A DNA stretch of 59,473 nucleotides from Caldilineales bacterium. GTDB lineage: Bacteria > Chloroflexota > Anaerolineae > J102. Both the position numbers and the translations under genes were made by a program. Position 1 is the stretch's first letter. The number at the start of each line of letters is the position of its first letter. This document shows, one piece after another, positions 47,767 to 55,662 of this stretch. Location: the NCBI GenBank assembly GCA_024102915.1, contig JAGFJG010000192.1, positions 1-59,473 of the forward strand, written 5' to 3'. The notes beneath the pieces are model-generated. The model worked only from the letters and a program-made list of their open reading frames with translations. It was not told the DNA's origin and searched no databases.

Positions 47767-49083
47767 ATGGCAGTCACATTCCCGCCAACGGCCCCGCCTG
47801 CTTTCCATTTGTTGGCCAAGCCCACCGGCGCAATCTGCAATCTGGATTGCAGCTATTGTTTCTTCCTGTCCAAGGAAATGCTGTATCCGGGCAGCCGGTT
47901 CCGCATGGCCGACGAGCTGTTGGAAACGTACGTCCGCCAGTTGATCGAATCGCATCGCACGCAAGAGGTGCAGGTGGCATGGCAGGGCGGGGAACCGACG
48001 CTGATGGGGCTGGATTTTTTCAAGCGGTCGGTGGAACTGGCGGAGAAGTATCGCAAGCCCGGTATGCGCCTTGCTTACAGCATGCAGACCAATGGCACCC
48101 GCATCGACGATGAATGGGCGAAGTTCTTCAAACAACACAATTTCTTGATCGGCATCAGCTTCGACGGGCCGCGGCAGATCCACGATCATTTTCGGGTGGA
48201 CAAGGGCGGCAAGGGTTCGTTCGATCAGGTTATGCGGGGATGGGACCATCTGCGAAAACACCGGGTTGATTTCAATATCCTTTGCACCGTTCATGCCGGG
48301 AATGTCGATCATCCGCTTGATGTGTATCATTTCTTCCGGGACGAACTGAAGGCGGAATTCATTCAATTCATCCCCATCGTCGAGCGCATCAACGATGACG
48401 GCCTGACCCTGACCCAATCCGGCAACACGGTTACCGACCGGTCCGTCAGCAGCGATGGTTATGGGCGGTTTCTGATCGCCATTTTCGATGAGTGGGTGCG
48501 GCGGGATGTCGGCAAAGTCTATGTACAGTTGTTCGATGTCTCGTTGGGCAACTGGTATGGGGAGCCGCCCGGCCTTTGCGTTTTTTCCCCCACCTGCGGC
48601 AACGCCCTGGCGATCGAGCATAACGGCGATCTGTACTCGTGCGACCATTTTGTGGAACCCGACTATCTGCTGGGCAACATCCAGCAAACCCACATGATCG
48701 AACTGGTCGCCTCGCCGCAGCAGCGCAAATTCGGCCAGGATAAATTGGACAGTCTGCCGAACTATTGCCGTCAGTGCGAAGTGAGATTCGCCTGCCACGG
48801 CGGCTGCCCCAAAAACCGGTTCATCGAAACCCCGGACGGCGAGCCTGGACTGAATTATCTTTGCGCCAGCTACAAGGCTTTTTTCAACCACATCGACCGG
48901 CCCATGCGCATCATGTCCGATTTACTGCGTCAGCAGCGCGCCCCCGCCGAGATCATGAACATCCTCGCCGCCGAGGATCGTTCCAAACAACAGGCGGCGT
49001 TCGCCAAAGTCCAGCGCAACGATCCGTGCCCATGCGGCAGTGGGCGAAAGTATAAGCACTGCCACGGGGCCGCGAGTAATTGA
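47767..49083 (+). CDS. Radical SAM/SPASM enzyme (anaerobic sulfatase-maturase-like) with SEC-C tail
   Basis: 438 residues. The radical SAM cluster motif is Cys24-x3-Cys28-x2-Cys31 (CNLDCSYC). A Gly-rich AWQGGEPTL and ISFDGPRQIHDHFR follow, as in anaerobic sulfatase-maturating enzymes (anSME), which oxidise Cys or Ser to formylglycine. Extra cysteines for auxiliary SPASM clusters lie at about 265-350 (CVFSPTCGN, CDHF, CRQCEVRFACHGGC). A SEC-C zinc motif (DPCPCGSGRKYKHCHG) ends the protein. No sulfatase is in the window. The ATG at 47767 is preferred to a TTG just before it. Confidence 0.9.
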   Translation: MAVTFPPTAPPAFHLLAKPTGAICNLDCSYCFFLSKEMLYPGSRFRMADELLETYVRQLIESHRTQEVQVAWQGGEPTLMGLDFFKRSVELAEKYRKPGMRLAYSMQTNGTRIDDEWAKFFKQHNFLIGISFDGPRQIHDHFRVDKGGKGSFDQVMRGWDHLRKHRVDFNILCTVHAGNVDHPLDVYHFFRDELKAEFIQFIPIVERINDDGLTLTQSGNTVTDRSVSSDGYGRFLIAIFDEWVRRDVGKVYVQLFDVSLGNWYGEPPGLCVFSPTCGNALAIEHNGDLYSCDHFVEPDYLLGNIQQTHMIELVASPQQRKFGQDKLDSLPNYCRQCEVRFACHGGCPKNRFIETPDGEPGLNYLCASYKAFFNHIDRPMRIMSDLLRQQRAPAEIMNILAAEDRSKQQAAFAKVQRNDPCPCGSGRKYKHCHGAASN

Positions 49084-49097
49084 AATTGGAGATTGGT

Positions 49098-49250
49098 TAA
49101 ACTGAAGTCACAACGAGAACAGTAGTTTTTTACTCGACGATGGACGACAGACGATTGAACTCATTTTGTCAGCATCCGCCATCGTCCATCGTCAATGGTC
49201 TATCGTCAACGGTTGGTCAAAAGTAGCGGTCTCAAATTAACGTCAGTTTA
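49098..49250 (+). repeat. Dispersed MITE-like palindromic element, copy C
   Basis: 153 bp. It begins TAAACTGAAGTCA and ends AACGTCAGTTTA. Same element as copies A and B. The final TTA supplies the TAA stop codon of the minus-strand gene that ends at 49248. Confidence 0.75.
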
Positions 49251-49574
49251 GTCCTCTTTCGACACCTTCATCGTCACATCGGACGGCAGAGCCAGCCCCG
49301 CCGCAACTTCCACAGCTTTGATAATGCCCACGGGAACCGGGCAAGCCGAATGCGAGCAGTATTCCTTGCCCTTGAGCAACGTCAGGGGGCCGTCGCCGCG
49401 ACGCAAAGCAATCTCCTGAAAGGGATCAACCTCTTGCAGGTCAATGGCCATCTTGCGGATAGCAGCGCACTCGCTCTCGATTTGCAGGTGACAGCGATAG
49501 GTTTCCTGATCCATTTGCGCCCGCACTGTCGTGGGTAATCCGCATATCCCCGGATCGATTTCGACTTTTGCCAT
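49248..49574 (-). CDS. Small Cys-containing conserved protein (DUF6951-like)
   Basis: 108 residues. The ATG at 49574 is preceded by AAAGGAG; a longer frame to 49703 has no conserved content. Five cysteines are spaced along the protein (ICG, RCH, ECA, YCS, ACP), suggesting metal or cluster binding. The pattern VEIDPGICG...C-H-L-Q-I-E-S-E-C...H-S-A-C-P-V-P recalls DUF6951 proteins, from memory and unverified. Its stop codon lies inside dispersed element copy C. Confidence 0.7.
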   Translation of the reverse strand: MAKVEIDPGICGLPTTVRAQMDQETYRCHLQIESECAAIRKMAIDLQEVDPFQEIALRRGDGPLTLLKGKEYCSHSACPVPVGIIKAVEVAAGLALPSDVTMKVSKED

Positions 49575-49720
49575 GATGGTCTCCTTTGGTTGCGATGAGA
49601 TTGCCGCGGGCATGATACTTTCAAGTCGCAGATGTGACAAATGAGACAGCTGCGCAATTCGGGAAACCAAAAGCGTGGTGCGTATTGCGCGGATAACCGC
49701 CAAGATTTAGAATCATTTTC

Positions 49721-49743
49721 CGACCTCCGACCTCCGACCTCCG
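49721..49743 (+). repeat. Short tandem repeat CGACCTC x3
   Basis: Three perfect 7-base units (49721-49741) just before the ATG at 49752. This takes the place of a ribosome-binding site, so translation initiation of the epimerase gene may be unusual. Confidence 0.7.
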
Positions 49744-49751
49744 AACGAATT

Positions 49752-50738
49752 ATGAAAGTACTTTTTATTGGCGGCACCGGCGTCATCAGTTCAGCCTGCT
49801 CGGAACTGGCTGTGGCGCAAGGCATCGATCTCTATCTGCTCAACCGCGGAAAAACAGATCGGCAGACGCCGATCGGGACGACCTCATTGCATTGCGACAT
49901 TCGCAGCGACAATGTCGGCGAAGTCCTGGCCGGTCACAGATTCGATGCCGTTGTGGACTGGATCGCCTACACGCCGGAGCACATCCAAAAGGACATCGAG
50001 CTATTCGCCGGGCGCACCGGCCAGTTCATATTCATCAGCACCGCCTCGGCTTACCAGACGCCGCCGCTCAGCCTGCCCGTCACCGAATCGACCGTGCTCA
50101 ACAACCCGGTCTGGACCTATTCCCAGGCTAAGATCGCCTGCGAGGAAATGTTGGTACAGGCTTATCGCCAGCGCGATTTCCCGATCACGATTGTGCGACC
50201 CTCACATACCTACGACCGTACCAAGCTGCCCGTGCAGGGGCGCTTCGCCGTCATCAACCGTATGCGTAAGGGGAAGCCGGTAATCGTGCATGGCGATGGC
50301 ACGTCTTTGTGGACGCTCACCCACCACAGGGATTTCGCCAAAGGATTCGTGCCGCTGTTGGGCAACAATCGGGCGCTGGGCGAGGCGTTTCACATCACGT
50401 CGGACGAGGCGCTGACGTGGAACCAGATTTTCCGCGTACTGGCGGAGGCGGCAGGCGCACCGAATCCCGAACTCGTGCACATTCCCTCTGAACTGATTGC
50501 AGCATACGATCATGAGTGGGGGCTCGGTCTATTGGGCGACAAGGCGCATTCGATGGTGTTCGATAACAGCAAAATCAAGCGCTTGGCGCCGGGCTTCGCC
50601 GCCACCATCCCATTCTCAATCGGCGCTCGCGAGATTATCGATTGGTTTGATGCCGAGCCAGAGCGTCAGCAGGTGGATGCTGCATTCGATGCCCTCTACG
50701 ACCGTATCATCGCCGCCTACCGCTCCGCCTTCCCCTGA
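49752..50738 (+). CDS. NAD-dependent epimerase/dehydratase (extended SDR)
   Basis: 328 residues. The Rossmann motif is MKVLFIGGTGVISSAC at the N-terminus, and the catalytic Tyr-x3-Lys is YSQAK in VWTYSQAKIACE. The fold and length fit nucleotide-sugar epimerases or related reductases, with a C-terminal substrate domain. A frame upstream to 49641 crosses a tandem repeat and is not conserved. Confidence 0.87.
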   Translation: MKVLFIGGTGVISSACSELAVAQGIDLYLLNRGKTDRQTPIGTTSLHCDIRSDNVGEVLAGHRFDAVVDWIAYTPEHIQKDIELFAGRTGQFIFISTASAYQTPPLSLPVTESTVLNNPVWTYSQAKIACEEMLVQAYRQRDFPITIVRPSHTYDRTKLPVQGRFAVINRMRKGKPVIVHGDGTSLWTLTHHRDFAKGFVPLLGNNRALGEAFHITSDEALTWNQIFRVLAEAAGAPNPELVHIPSELIAAYDHEWGLGLLGDKAHSMVFDNSKIKRLAPGFAATIPFSIGAREIIDWFDAEPERQQVDAAFDALYDRIIAAYRSAFP

Positions 50739-50757
50739 CCTGGCCGCTGTCAGATAA

Positions 50758-50861
50758 GACTCAGAGGATTTAGAGAATTCACAGAGCGCACAGAGAAAAT
50801 TCACAAAAATCCTCTGTGATCTTTGTGTTTCCTCAGTGTTCTCTGTGTAACTGAATCTCTT
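50758..50861. repeat. Dispersed palindrome of the CACAGAG family, copy 2
   Basis: CACAGAGCGCACAGAGAA at 50780-50797 pairs with TTCTCTGTG (50839-50847) and CCTCTGTGATCTTTGTG words. Same family as 8791-8890. It lies between convergent genes and could end transcription of either. Confidence 0.55.
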
Positions 50862-50875
50862 GCGACACAGTCCGA

Positions 50876-51208
50876 TCAGCCGGGGGCAGGGGCGATGACG
50901 GTGAGAAAGCTGAGCGCTTCATCGCCCGCGTTCTCGACGCCGTGAATGACGCCGGCGGGGGCCAGCGCCAACTGGCCGGGTTCGCACAGCCGGCGTTCAT
51001 CGCCCACGGTGAACAAGCCGCTGCCGGCCAGCACCAGATAAAACTTGTCCTGGTCGGCGTGCTCGTGCAGCGACTGTTTCTGGCCGGGCGCGAGGGTGTT
51101 TAACCCCACCAGCAGGCGGTCGCTGTGAAAGAATGTGGTTTTGAACGCTTTGTCGGGCTGAGTGCGGGCATGGTCGAGGGGGCGCAGAAAGTAAGGGTTT
51201 GGATTCAT
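50876..51208 (-). CDS. Cupin-domain protein
   Basis: 110 residues of a single cupin beta-barrel. The metal-binding motif 1 is HEHADQDKFYLVLAGSG and motif 2 ends in G-V-I-H-G-V-E-N. The ATG at 51208 starts 4 bases after the stop of the BtuF-like gene, so they form an operon. Substrate unknown. Confidence 0.85.
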   Translation of the reverse strand: MNPNPYFLRPLDHARTQPDKAFKTTFFHSDRLLVGLNTLAPGQKQSLHEHADQDKFYLVLAGSGLFTVGDERRLCEPGQLALAPAGVIHGVENAGDEALSFLTVIAPAPG

Positions 51209-51212
51209 GGTC

Positions 51213-52130
51213 TCAGGGTGAGTGGGAATCTGTGGAGAAGATGGCTGCGAGTTCGCCATTTTCGAGTGAGGTGAGCGCCGCTTCCAGCCAGCCCAGGCTG
51301 TGCCATGTCAGCAATCTGCCTTCGAGCAGGTGGATGCGGCGGTTGCGGATGGCCGGGACATCGATCAGGTCGGGATCAACGAGCAGTTCTTCGATATGGG
51401 TCGAATCGAAGGGATAGGGTTCGCTCAGCAAGAGAATGATGTCCGGGCGTGCGGTTGCGAGTTGCGTCAGACTCAGCCGGGGATAGCGCGTGTCCCGGCC
51501 GTCGGGCGGGTCCTCGGTGGCGGTCAGGCCCAGCTCGAATGCCAGGGGAAAGCGTCGCTGTCGTTCGGCGAAGACATTTCTGGCCCCGCTCAATTCCAAC
51601 AGTGCACTGATGTATGTCCCGGCATTCGCCGTCATCCACGGTGATTTCCACACAGCCACAAAAAATGAAGGCTTGTGCGGGCGCGGGGAGGACGAAATGT
51701 GTTCGATGCGCGTGCGAACGGAAGCGAAGCGGGCGGCCATTCGTTCCGCTTGGCCGATGCCAAGGCTCTGCGCCAGAGTCTCGATGTCACTCAGCGCCTG
51801 GAGGGGAGTGCGGGGAAAGTTGATGAACAGCTCAACGCCCTGGGCCTGGAACCATTCGACATCGACGAGACGGTTTTCCTCTTTGTTGCAAAGGATGAGG
51901 TCTGGTTTCAGCGCCAGGATTTCCCGGCGCTTGGGGTTCTTGGTCCCGCCCATCCGCTGTGGTTCCATCTTGCCCGCGGGAATCTGGCAGTAATCGGTGC
52001 AACCGATCAGGCGATGGCCCATGCCCAAATCGTAGAGGGTGGCCGTCAGGCTGGGAACAAGGGAGACGATGCGTCGTGGAGAATGTCCGGCACGCGTTCG
52101 CGGCGGCGATGGAGTAGTCTTTTCTGGCAT
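51213..52130 (-). CDS. BtuF-like helical-backbone metal/cobalamin-binding protein, no signal peptide
   Basis: 305 residues. The start of the periplasmic-binding-protein domain, RRIVSLVPSLTATLYDLG, and the long alpha-helix near 125-160 are typical of ABC-type cobalamin or iron-siderophore-binding proteins. Unlike transported members it has no signal peptide or lipobox from the ATG at 52130, and no permease or ATPase is adjacent. A cytoplasmic corrinoid-binding role is conceivable. The upstream frame to 52286 is not conserved. Confidence 0.83.
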   Translation of the reverse strand: MPEKTTPSPPRTRAGHSPRRIVSLVPSLTATLYDLGMGHRLIGCTDYCQIPAGKMEPQRMGGTKNPKRREILALKPDLILCNKEENRLVDVEWFQAQGVELFINFPRTPLQALSDIETLAQSLGIGQAERMAARFASVRTRIEHISSSPRPHKPSFFVAVWKSPWMTANAGTYISALLELSGARNVFAERQRRFPLAFELGLTATEDPPDGRDTRYPRLSLTQLATARPDIILLLSEPYPFDSTHIEELLVDPDLIDVPAIRNRRIHLLEGRLLTWHSLGWLEAALTSLENGELAAIFSTDSHSP

Positions 52131-52284
52131 TCGAAGCGCAAACCATTGAAGGGTTGTTGAAAGCGTTGTGCGTGCGCACGGGGTGATAATCGTACCAAAT
52201 GGACGGTATTTAGTGAAACAACATATTTGCGCCGCCCTCTTTTTTCCCGCAAGGGCAAACCGAAGTATACTGTTGGGCAGAGCC

Positions 52285-53100
52285 ATGCAAGCCTACAGCC
52301 GACGTCCTCTAACCCCTATACCGGCGCTGCAATTGCCGAGCGGTCATCTGCAGCCTGTGAACGCCAATAATTTCGTCATTGGTTCCGGCGCAGGCTGTAA
52401 CCTGCGGTTGAAAGACCGTGGCGTTGCCGAACGGCATCTCATCTTGCAACGCGCGGGCGAGTATTGGCAGGCGGCGCTAATCAGCCTTGAGGCCAGCGCC
52501 CAGGTCAACAAAGCGCCGATGAATGGGATTGTGCGACTGCGGAACGGAGATACGATCAAGTTGGGGCGGACCCGCATGCGATTTGTGGAAGATGGGGCCG
52601 CGGTGGGAATGACAGGATTGCTGTGGTCGCGCATGTGGATGTTTGCGCTCATCCTGGTTGCGGCGCTCGTGATCATGGCTCTGGCGCTTGCAGCGAACAA
52701 TCAAAGACAGGCGTCCGTCATGCCGATGCCGAGCGAAACGTTGGCAACGCCTATGGAGAGTACAGTCGTTCCCACGCCTGAACCTACGCCGCCCCCGCCC
52801 GTGATCAGCATCATCGTGCCGACTGCGCCGGCCGTTCCGATCCCCACCGATACGCCCGAAGTGGAAGCCTGGCCGACGGTATCGGGTTTGTTGCCGACCG
52901 CCCTGCCGGAGACCGAGGAAGAGATATTCCCCGGCTGCCCGCGACCAAATGGATTCCAGATCATCACCGTTGCTGAAGGCGAAAGCCTAGAAGATCTGGC
53001 GCAACGATATGGCAGTTCAGTCACGCGTCTACGCCGCGCAAATTGTCTCGATTCTAATCTTGTGAAATCGGGGGATCGGCTGTACGTGCCGGAGGGATGA
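52285..53100 (+). CDS. FHA - transmembrane - LysM protein
   Basis: 271 residues. An N-terminal FHA-like domain (about 15-100, VIGSGAGCNLRL...ERHL) would face the cytoplasm and bind phosphothreonine. A transmembrane helix (about 116-137) is followed by a Pro/Thr-rich linker and a C-terminal LysM domain (about 225-269; ITVAEGESLEDLAQRYG) that would contact peptidoglycan. The ATG at 52285 is the only one giving this order. TATACT lies at 52266-52271, upstream of the ATG. Confidence 0.85.
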   Translation: MQAYSRRPLTPIPALQLPSGHLQPVNANNFVIGSGAGCNLRLKDRGVAERHLILQRAGEYWQAALISLEASAQVNKAPMNGIVRLRNGDTIKLGRTRMRFVEDGAAVGMTGLLWSRMWMFALILVAALVIMALALAANNQRQASVMPMPSETLATPMESTVVPTPEPTPPPPVISIIVPTAPAVPIPTDTPEVEAWPTVSGLLPTALPETEEEIFPGCPRPNGFQIITVAEGESLEDLAQRYGSSVTRLRRANCLDSNLVKSGDRLYVPEG

Positions 53101-53148
53101 AGTATTGAGTGAAGCAGTCAAACTGCCCCACACATCACTCCATCACGC

Positions 53149-54414
53149 TCACAAATCACCGAGCAAACCTAATAGAGTATCCACCTCGTCCCGCGTGTTG
53201 TAATGGCTGAGACCGACGCGAAGCACGCCGCCTTTTTCGAGCAAATTCAGGTGTTCGATCACGGCCAGGGCGTACATATGCCCGGCATAGGTGGCGATGC
53301 CGTGCTGGCTCAGGCGGGCGGATAGCTCGGCGGGGGAGTGGTTGGGCAGGCGGATGGCGGCGGTGGGACAGCGTTGGTCGAGGCGGCGGCGGTCGCTGAT
53401 GCCATAGAGCGTCAGGCCGGGAATCTGCTCGAAGCCGTCGAGCATGTAAGAAAATAGGGAGCGTTCATAGGCGGCGATCACGGCCATGCCCTGCTTGAGC
53501 GCCAGCCTCCTGCCGGAGAAGCCGGGGAATCGGGGCGCGTGATCCCGGCCGTATTCTTCACCCAACCAGGCCAGATAATCGATGGCGGCGGCGGTCCCGG
53601 CCAGGCCTTCGTGATTCTGCGTGCCGGTCATCCACTTGCCCGGCGGTTGCGGGTCGCTGGGTCGCACCTTGTAGGCGGGGAGCGAGTCCAACAATTCGTA
53701 GCGTCCCCAGAGCACGCCTACATGCGGGCCGTAAAATTTGTAGACCGAGCAGGCCAGGAAATCGCAGTCGATGGCCTGCACGTCGATGGGGAAATGCGGG
53801 GCGAGGTGCACGGCATCGACAAAAACCAGCGCGCCCGCCTCGTGCGCCCGCCGTGTAATCTCCCCGACCGGGTTCACCGTCCCCACCGCATTGCTGGCCC
53901 CGCCCACCGCTACCAGACGCGTGCGCTCATTCAACAAACCGTCCAATTCATCCAACTTCAGGGTGCAATCTGCGGTGTCGAAATCCCACCAGCGGATGAC
54001 GATGCCCTGTTCTTGCAAGGCCAGCCAGGGGGCGATGTTGGCGTCGTGGTCGAGACGACTGACGATGACTTCGTCGCCGGGCTGCCAGGTGCGGGCCAGC
54101 GCCCGGCTCAGCGCAAAAGTGAGGGTAGTCATGTTCGGCCCGAATACGATCTCGTCCGGCGAGGGCGCGTTGAGGAAGTCGGCCATGGCCTCGTGCGCAG
54201 CGGTCATGGTCTCGTCGGTACGCTGCGAGGTGGTGAAGGGCGCGTGCGTGTTGGCGTTGCGGCGGATGAAATAGTCGCGCATGGCGTCGATCACGCCTTG
54301 CGTAACCTGCGTGCCGCCGGGACCGTCGAACAGAATCAGCGGTTGGCCGTTGTCGTCGGTTTGGGAGAGGGCGGGGAAGAAGTGGCGGATTTGGGCGGGG
54401 TTGAAGATGGGCAT
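53149..54414 (-). CDS. Cysteine-desulfurase-like class V aminotransferase
   Basis: PLP enzyme of 421 residues. The Schiff-base Lys226 is in SVYKFYGPHVG and VDAVHLAPH supplies the PLP-contacting Asp. It is closest to the TIGR01976-type cysteine desulfurase-like group, which lacks the SufS/IscS cysteine loop and whose substrate is uncertain. It is transcribed alone and lies just outside the accessory island. Confidence 0.88.
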   Translation of the reverse strand: MPIFNPAQIRHFFPALSQTDDNGQPLILFDGPGGTQVTQGVIDAMRDYFIRRNANTHAPFTTSQRTDETMTAAHEAMADFLNAPSPDEIVFGPNMTTLTFALSRALARTWQPGDEVIVSRLDHDANIAPWLALQEQGIVIRWWDFDTADCTLKLDELDGLLNERTRLVAVGGASNAVGTVNPVGEITRRAHEAGALVFVDAVHLAPHFPIDVQAIDCDFLACSVYKFYGPHVGVLWGRYELLDSLPAYKVRPSDPQPPGKWMTGTQNHEGLAGTAAAIDYLAWLGEEYGRDHAPRFPGFSGRRLALKQGMAVIAAYERSLFSYMLDGFEQIPGLTLYGISDRRRLDQRCPTAAIRLPNHSPAELSARLSQHGIATYAGHMYALAVIEHLNLLEKGGVLRVGLSHYNTRDEVDTLLGLLGDL

Positions 54415-54416
54415 GG

Positions 54417-54470
54417 TGGTATTGGAGATTAGGTATTGGGAGATTGGAGGCTGGGAAGTTTGTGAATTTT
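54417..54470 (-). repeat. Short degenerate tandem repeat (TTGGAGATT type)
   Basis: Words such as ATTGGAGATTAGG and ATTGGGAGATTGGAGG recur. A single similar word lies at 49085. It marks the edge between the core gene and the island. Confidence 0.4.
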
Positions 54471-54509
54471 CGGGATAGTGAGGGAAAGCGGATGCTGTAC
54501 TTTTGTTTT

Positions 54510-55361
54510 TTAGTCGTCACCATATTCAGACTCTGTCTCGAAAAGCGAAAGCTGTTGTACAGATTGACCTGAAACTGAATAGAATACCCTTGGGCGTTCT
54601 TCAGCATCATCTTGCAAACCACCGAAACGATTGATAGCGCCAGTAATCTTCGGTACGCAATACTCGGCCATTTTCTCGCGTAATTCATTGCCGTTGAAAC
54701 GCAGAGTTTGCCAGCCGGCAGTTGTCAGGTTGTTTTCTCTTAGTCTGTCTTTGGTGGCTTCCTCAACGCCGATGTGATAACTATCACCGTCCGTCTCGAC
54801 GTCAATATTCCCATTGTTGCAGAAAATGGCGAAATCTAACCGATAGAATTGTTCACCCACAGGAACCGCAAATTGCCGTTCGGCGGCGATTCCCAGGCGT
54901 TTAAATTCGTCCCACAGAATATCCTCAAGCGGACTTTCATCGAACAAGTCATTGATTTGCCTGGCGCGTCTGAATTTAGGCCATGTAGTGGGGATGAAGG
55001 CAATGCGGCGCCAGCGAGGGCTTGCAATTGGCTCATTCAGGGTTCTGAGTGACTCCAACTGGATTTTGTAATACTGCCTGTCTGACTTGGGGTTGGGAAG
55101 TTCGTTTGGAAATAGGTCACGGCGGCGCACCATGCTGATTGAACGCACGCGACCATAATAGCGCACTGAATAAGCTTCTTCACCAAATATCTTTGTCTGA
55201 TAAAATGCCAGCCATTGGGGTGGCCATCGCTTGGGGGCAGAATCGGTGGGGATGCGATACCAGCCTTTCTCACGCAGGATGGCGAAATCCTTTTTGTCAT
55301 TCAAGATAGCAACGAGGACTTCACCACGAGCAGAGTCATTCGGTGGCTTGCGCTTAGCCAT
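54510..55361 (-). CDS. Nuclease-like protein (DUF559/PD-(D/E)XK-type C-terminal domain)
   Basis: 283 residues. The C-terminal half is a DUF559/Vsr-like nuclease fold: R-L-D176-F-A...D-V-E189-T-D191, then H...DRLRENNLTTAGWQTLRFNGNEL. The N-terminal half is not recognised. The ATG at 55361 lies 3 bases after the stop codon of an hsdS 3' remnant. Probably a DNA nuclease of the accessory island; whether it works alone is unknown. Confidence 0.75.
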   Translation of the reverse strand: MAKRKPPNDSARGEVLVAILNDKKDFAILREKGWYRIPTDSAPKRWPPQWLAFYQTKIFGEEAYSVRYYGRVRSISMVRRRDLFPNELPNPKSDRQYYKIQLESLRTLNEPIASPRWRRIAFIPTTWPKFRRARQINDLFDESPLEDILWDEFKRLGIAAERQFAVPVGEQFYRLDFAIFCNNGNIDVETDGDSYHIGVEEATKDRLRENNLTTAGWQTLRFNGNELREKMAEYCVPKITGAINRFGGLQDDAEERPRVFYSVSGQSVQQLSLFETESEYGDD

Positions 55362-55364
55362 TGC

Positions 55365-55440
55365 TCACAACTCCCCCCGAAACGCCCGGTCCAGCACCGA
55401 TGGCAGCAACGCCTCAAACTCGGCCTGCAAGTTTTTGAAG
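55365..55440 (-). pseudogene. hsdS 3'-end remnant, copy 1
   Basis: On the minus strand this codes for the tail of a type I specificity subunit (A-F-K-N-L-Q-A-E-F-E-A-L-L-P-S-V-L-D-R-A) with the F-R-G-E-L-stop end. It matches the end of the full hsdS (58341) but lacks four codons and differs at several positions. The 20 bases 55368-55387 are identical in the three copies. Confidence 0.85.
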
Positions 55441-55474
55441 GCAGTCGCGTTTGTTTGACAGCAATGATTTTTCC

Positions 55475-55508
55475 TTGACATTGACCTAGCTATCTCGTAT
55501 TGTATAGA
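55475..55508 (+). promoter_or_regulatory. Promoter of small RNA 1
   Basis: TTGACA (55475-55480), 17 bases, TATTGT (55498-55503); an overlapping TTGACC/TATAGA pair with a 16-base spacer is also possible. Confidence 0.7.
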
Positions 55509-55510
55509 CA

Positions 55511-55568
55511 ATCCAGATTTCTGGAGGTGGAAGGTATTAGCCTTCGAGCCCCGCAAGGGGCTTTTTTT
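55511..55568 (+). ncRNA. Putative small RNA 1 next to the DUF3800 gene
   Basis: About 58 bases from the predicted start to the terminator AGCCCC-GCAA-GGGGCT followed by seven T (55547-55568). No open frame. Two small hairpins precede the terminator: CCAG-ATTT-CTGG and GAAGG-TATTAG-CCTTC. Start position inferred from the promoter. Confidence 0.65.
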
Positions 55569-55627
55569 ATGGGAGCCATCATTTAGCGAGTAAAATAGCC
55601 AAAATTTTTAGTGTAGCCTAAAAAGCA

Positions 55628-55656
55628 TTGACTTTTTAGAGCTTTCATGCTATATT
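55628..55656 (+). promoter_or_regulatory. Promoter of small RNA 2
   Basis: TTGACT (55628-55633), 17 bases, TATATT (55651-55656): the best promoter match in the window. Confidence 0.75.
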
Positions 55657-55662
55657 CAGAAT

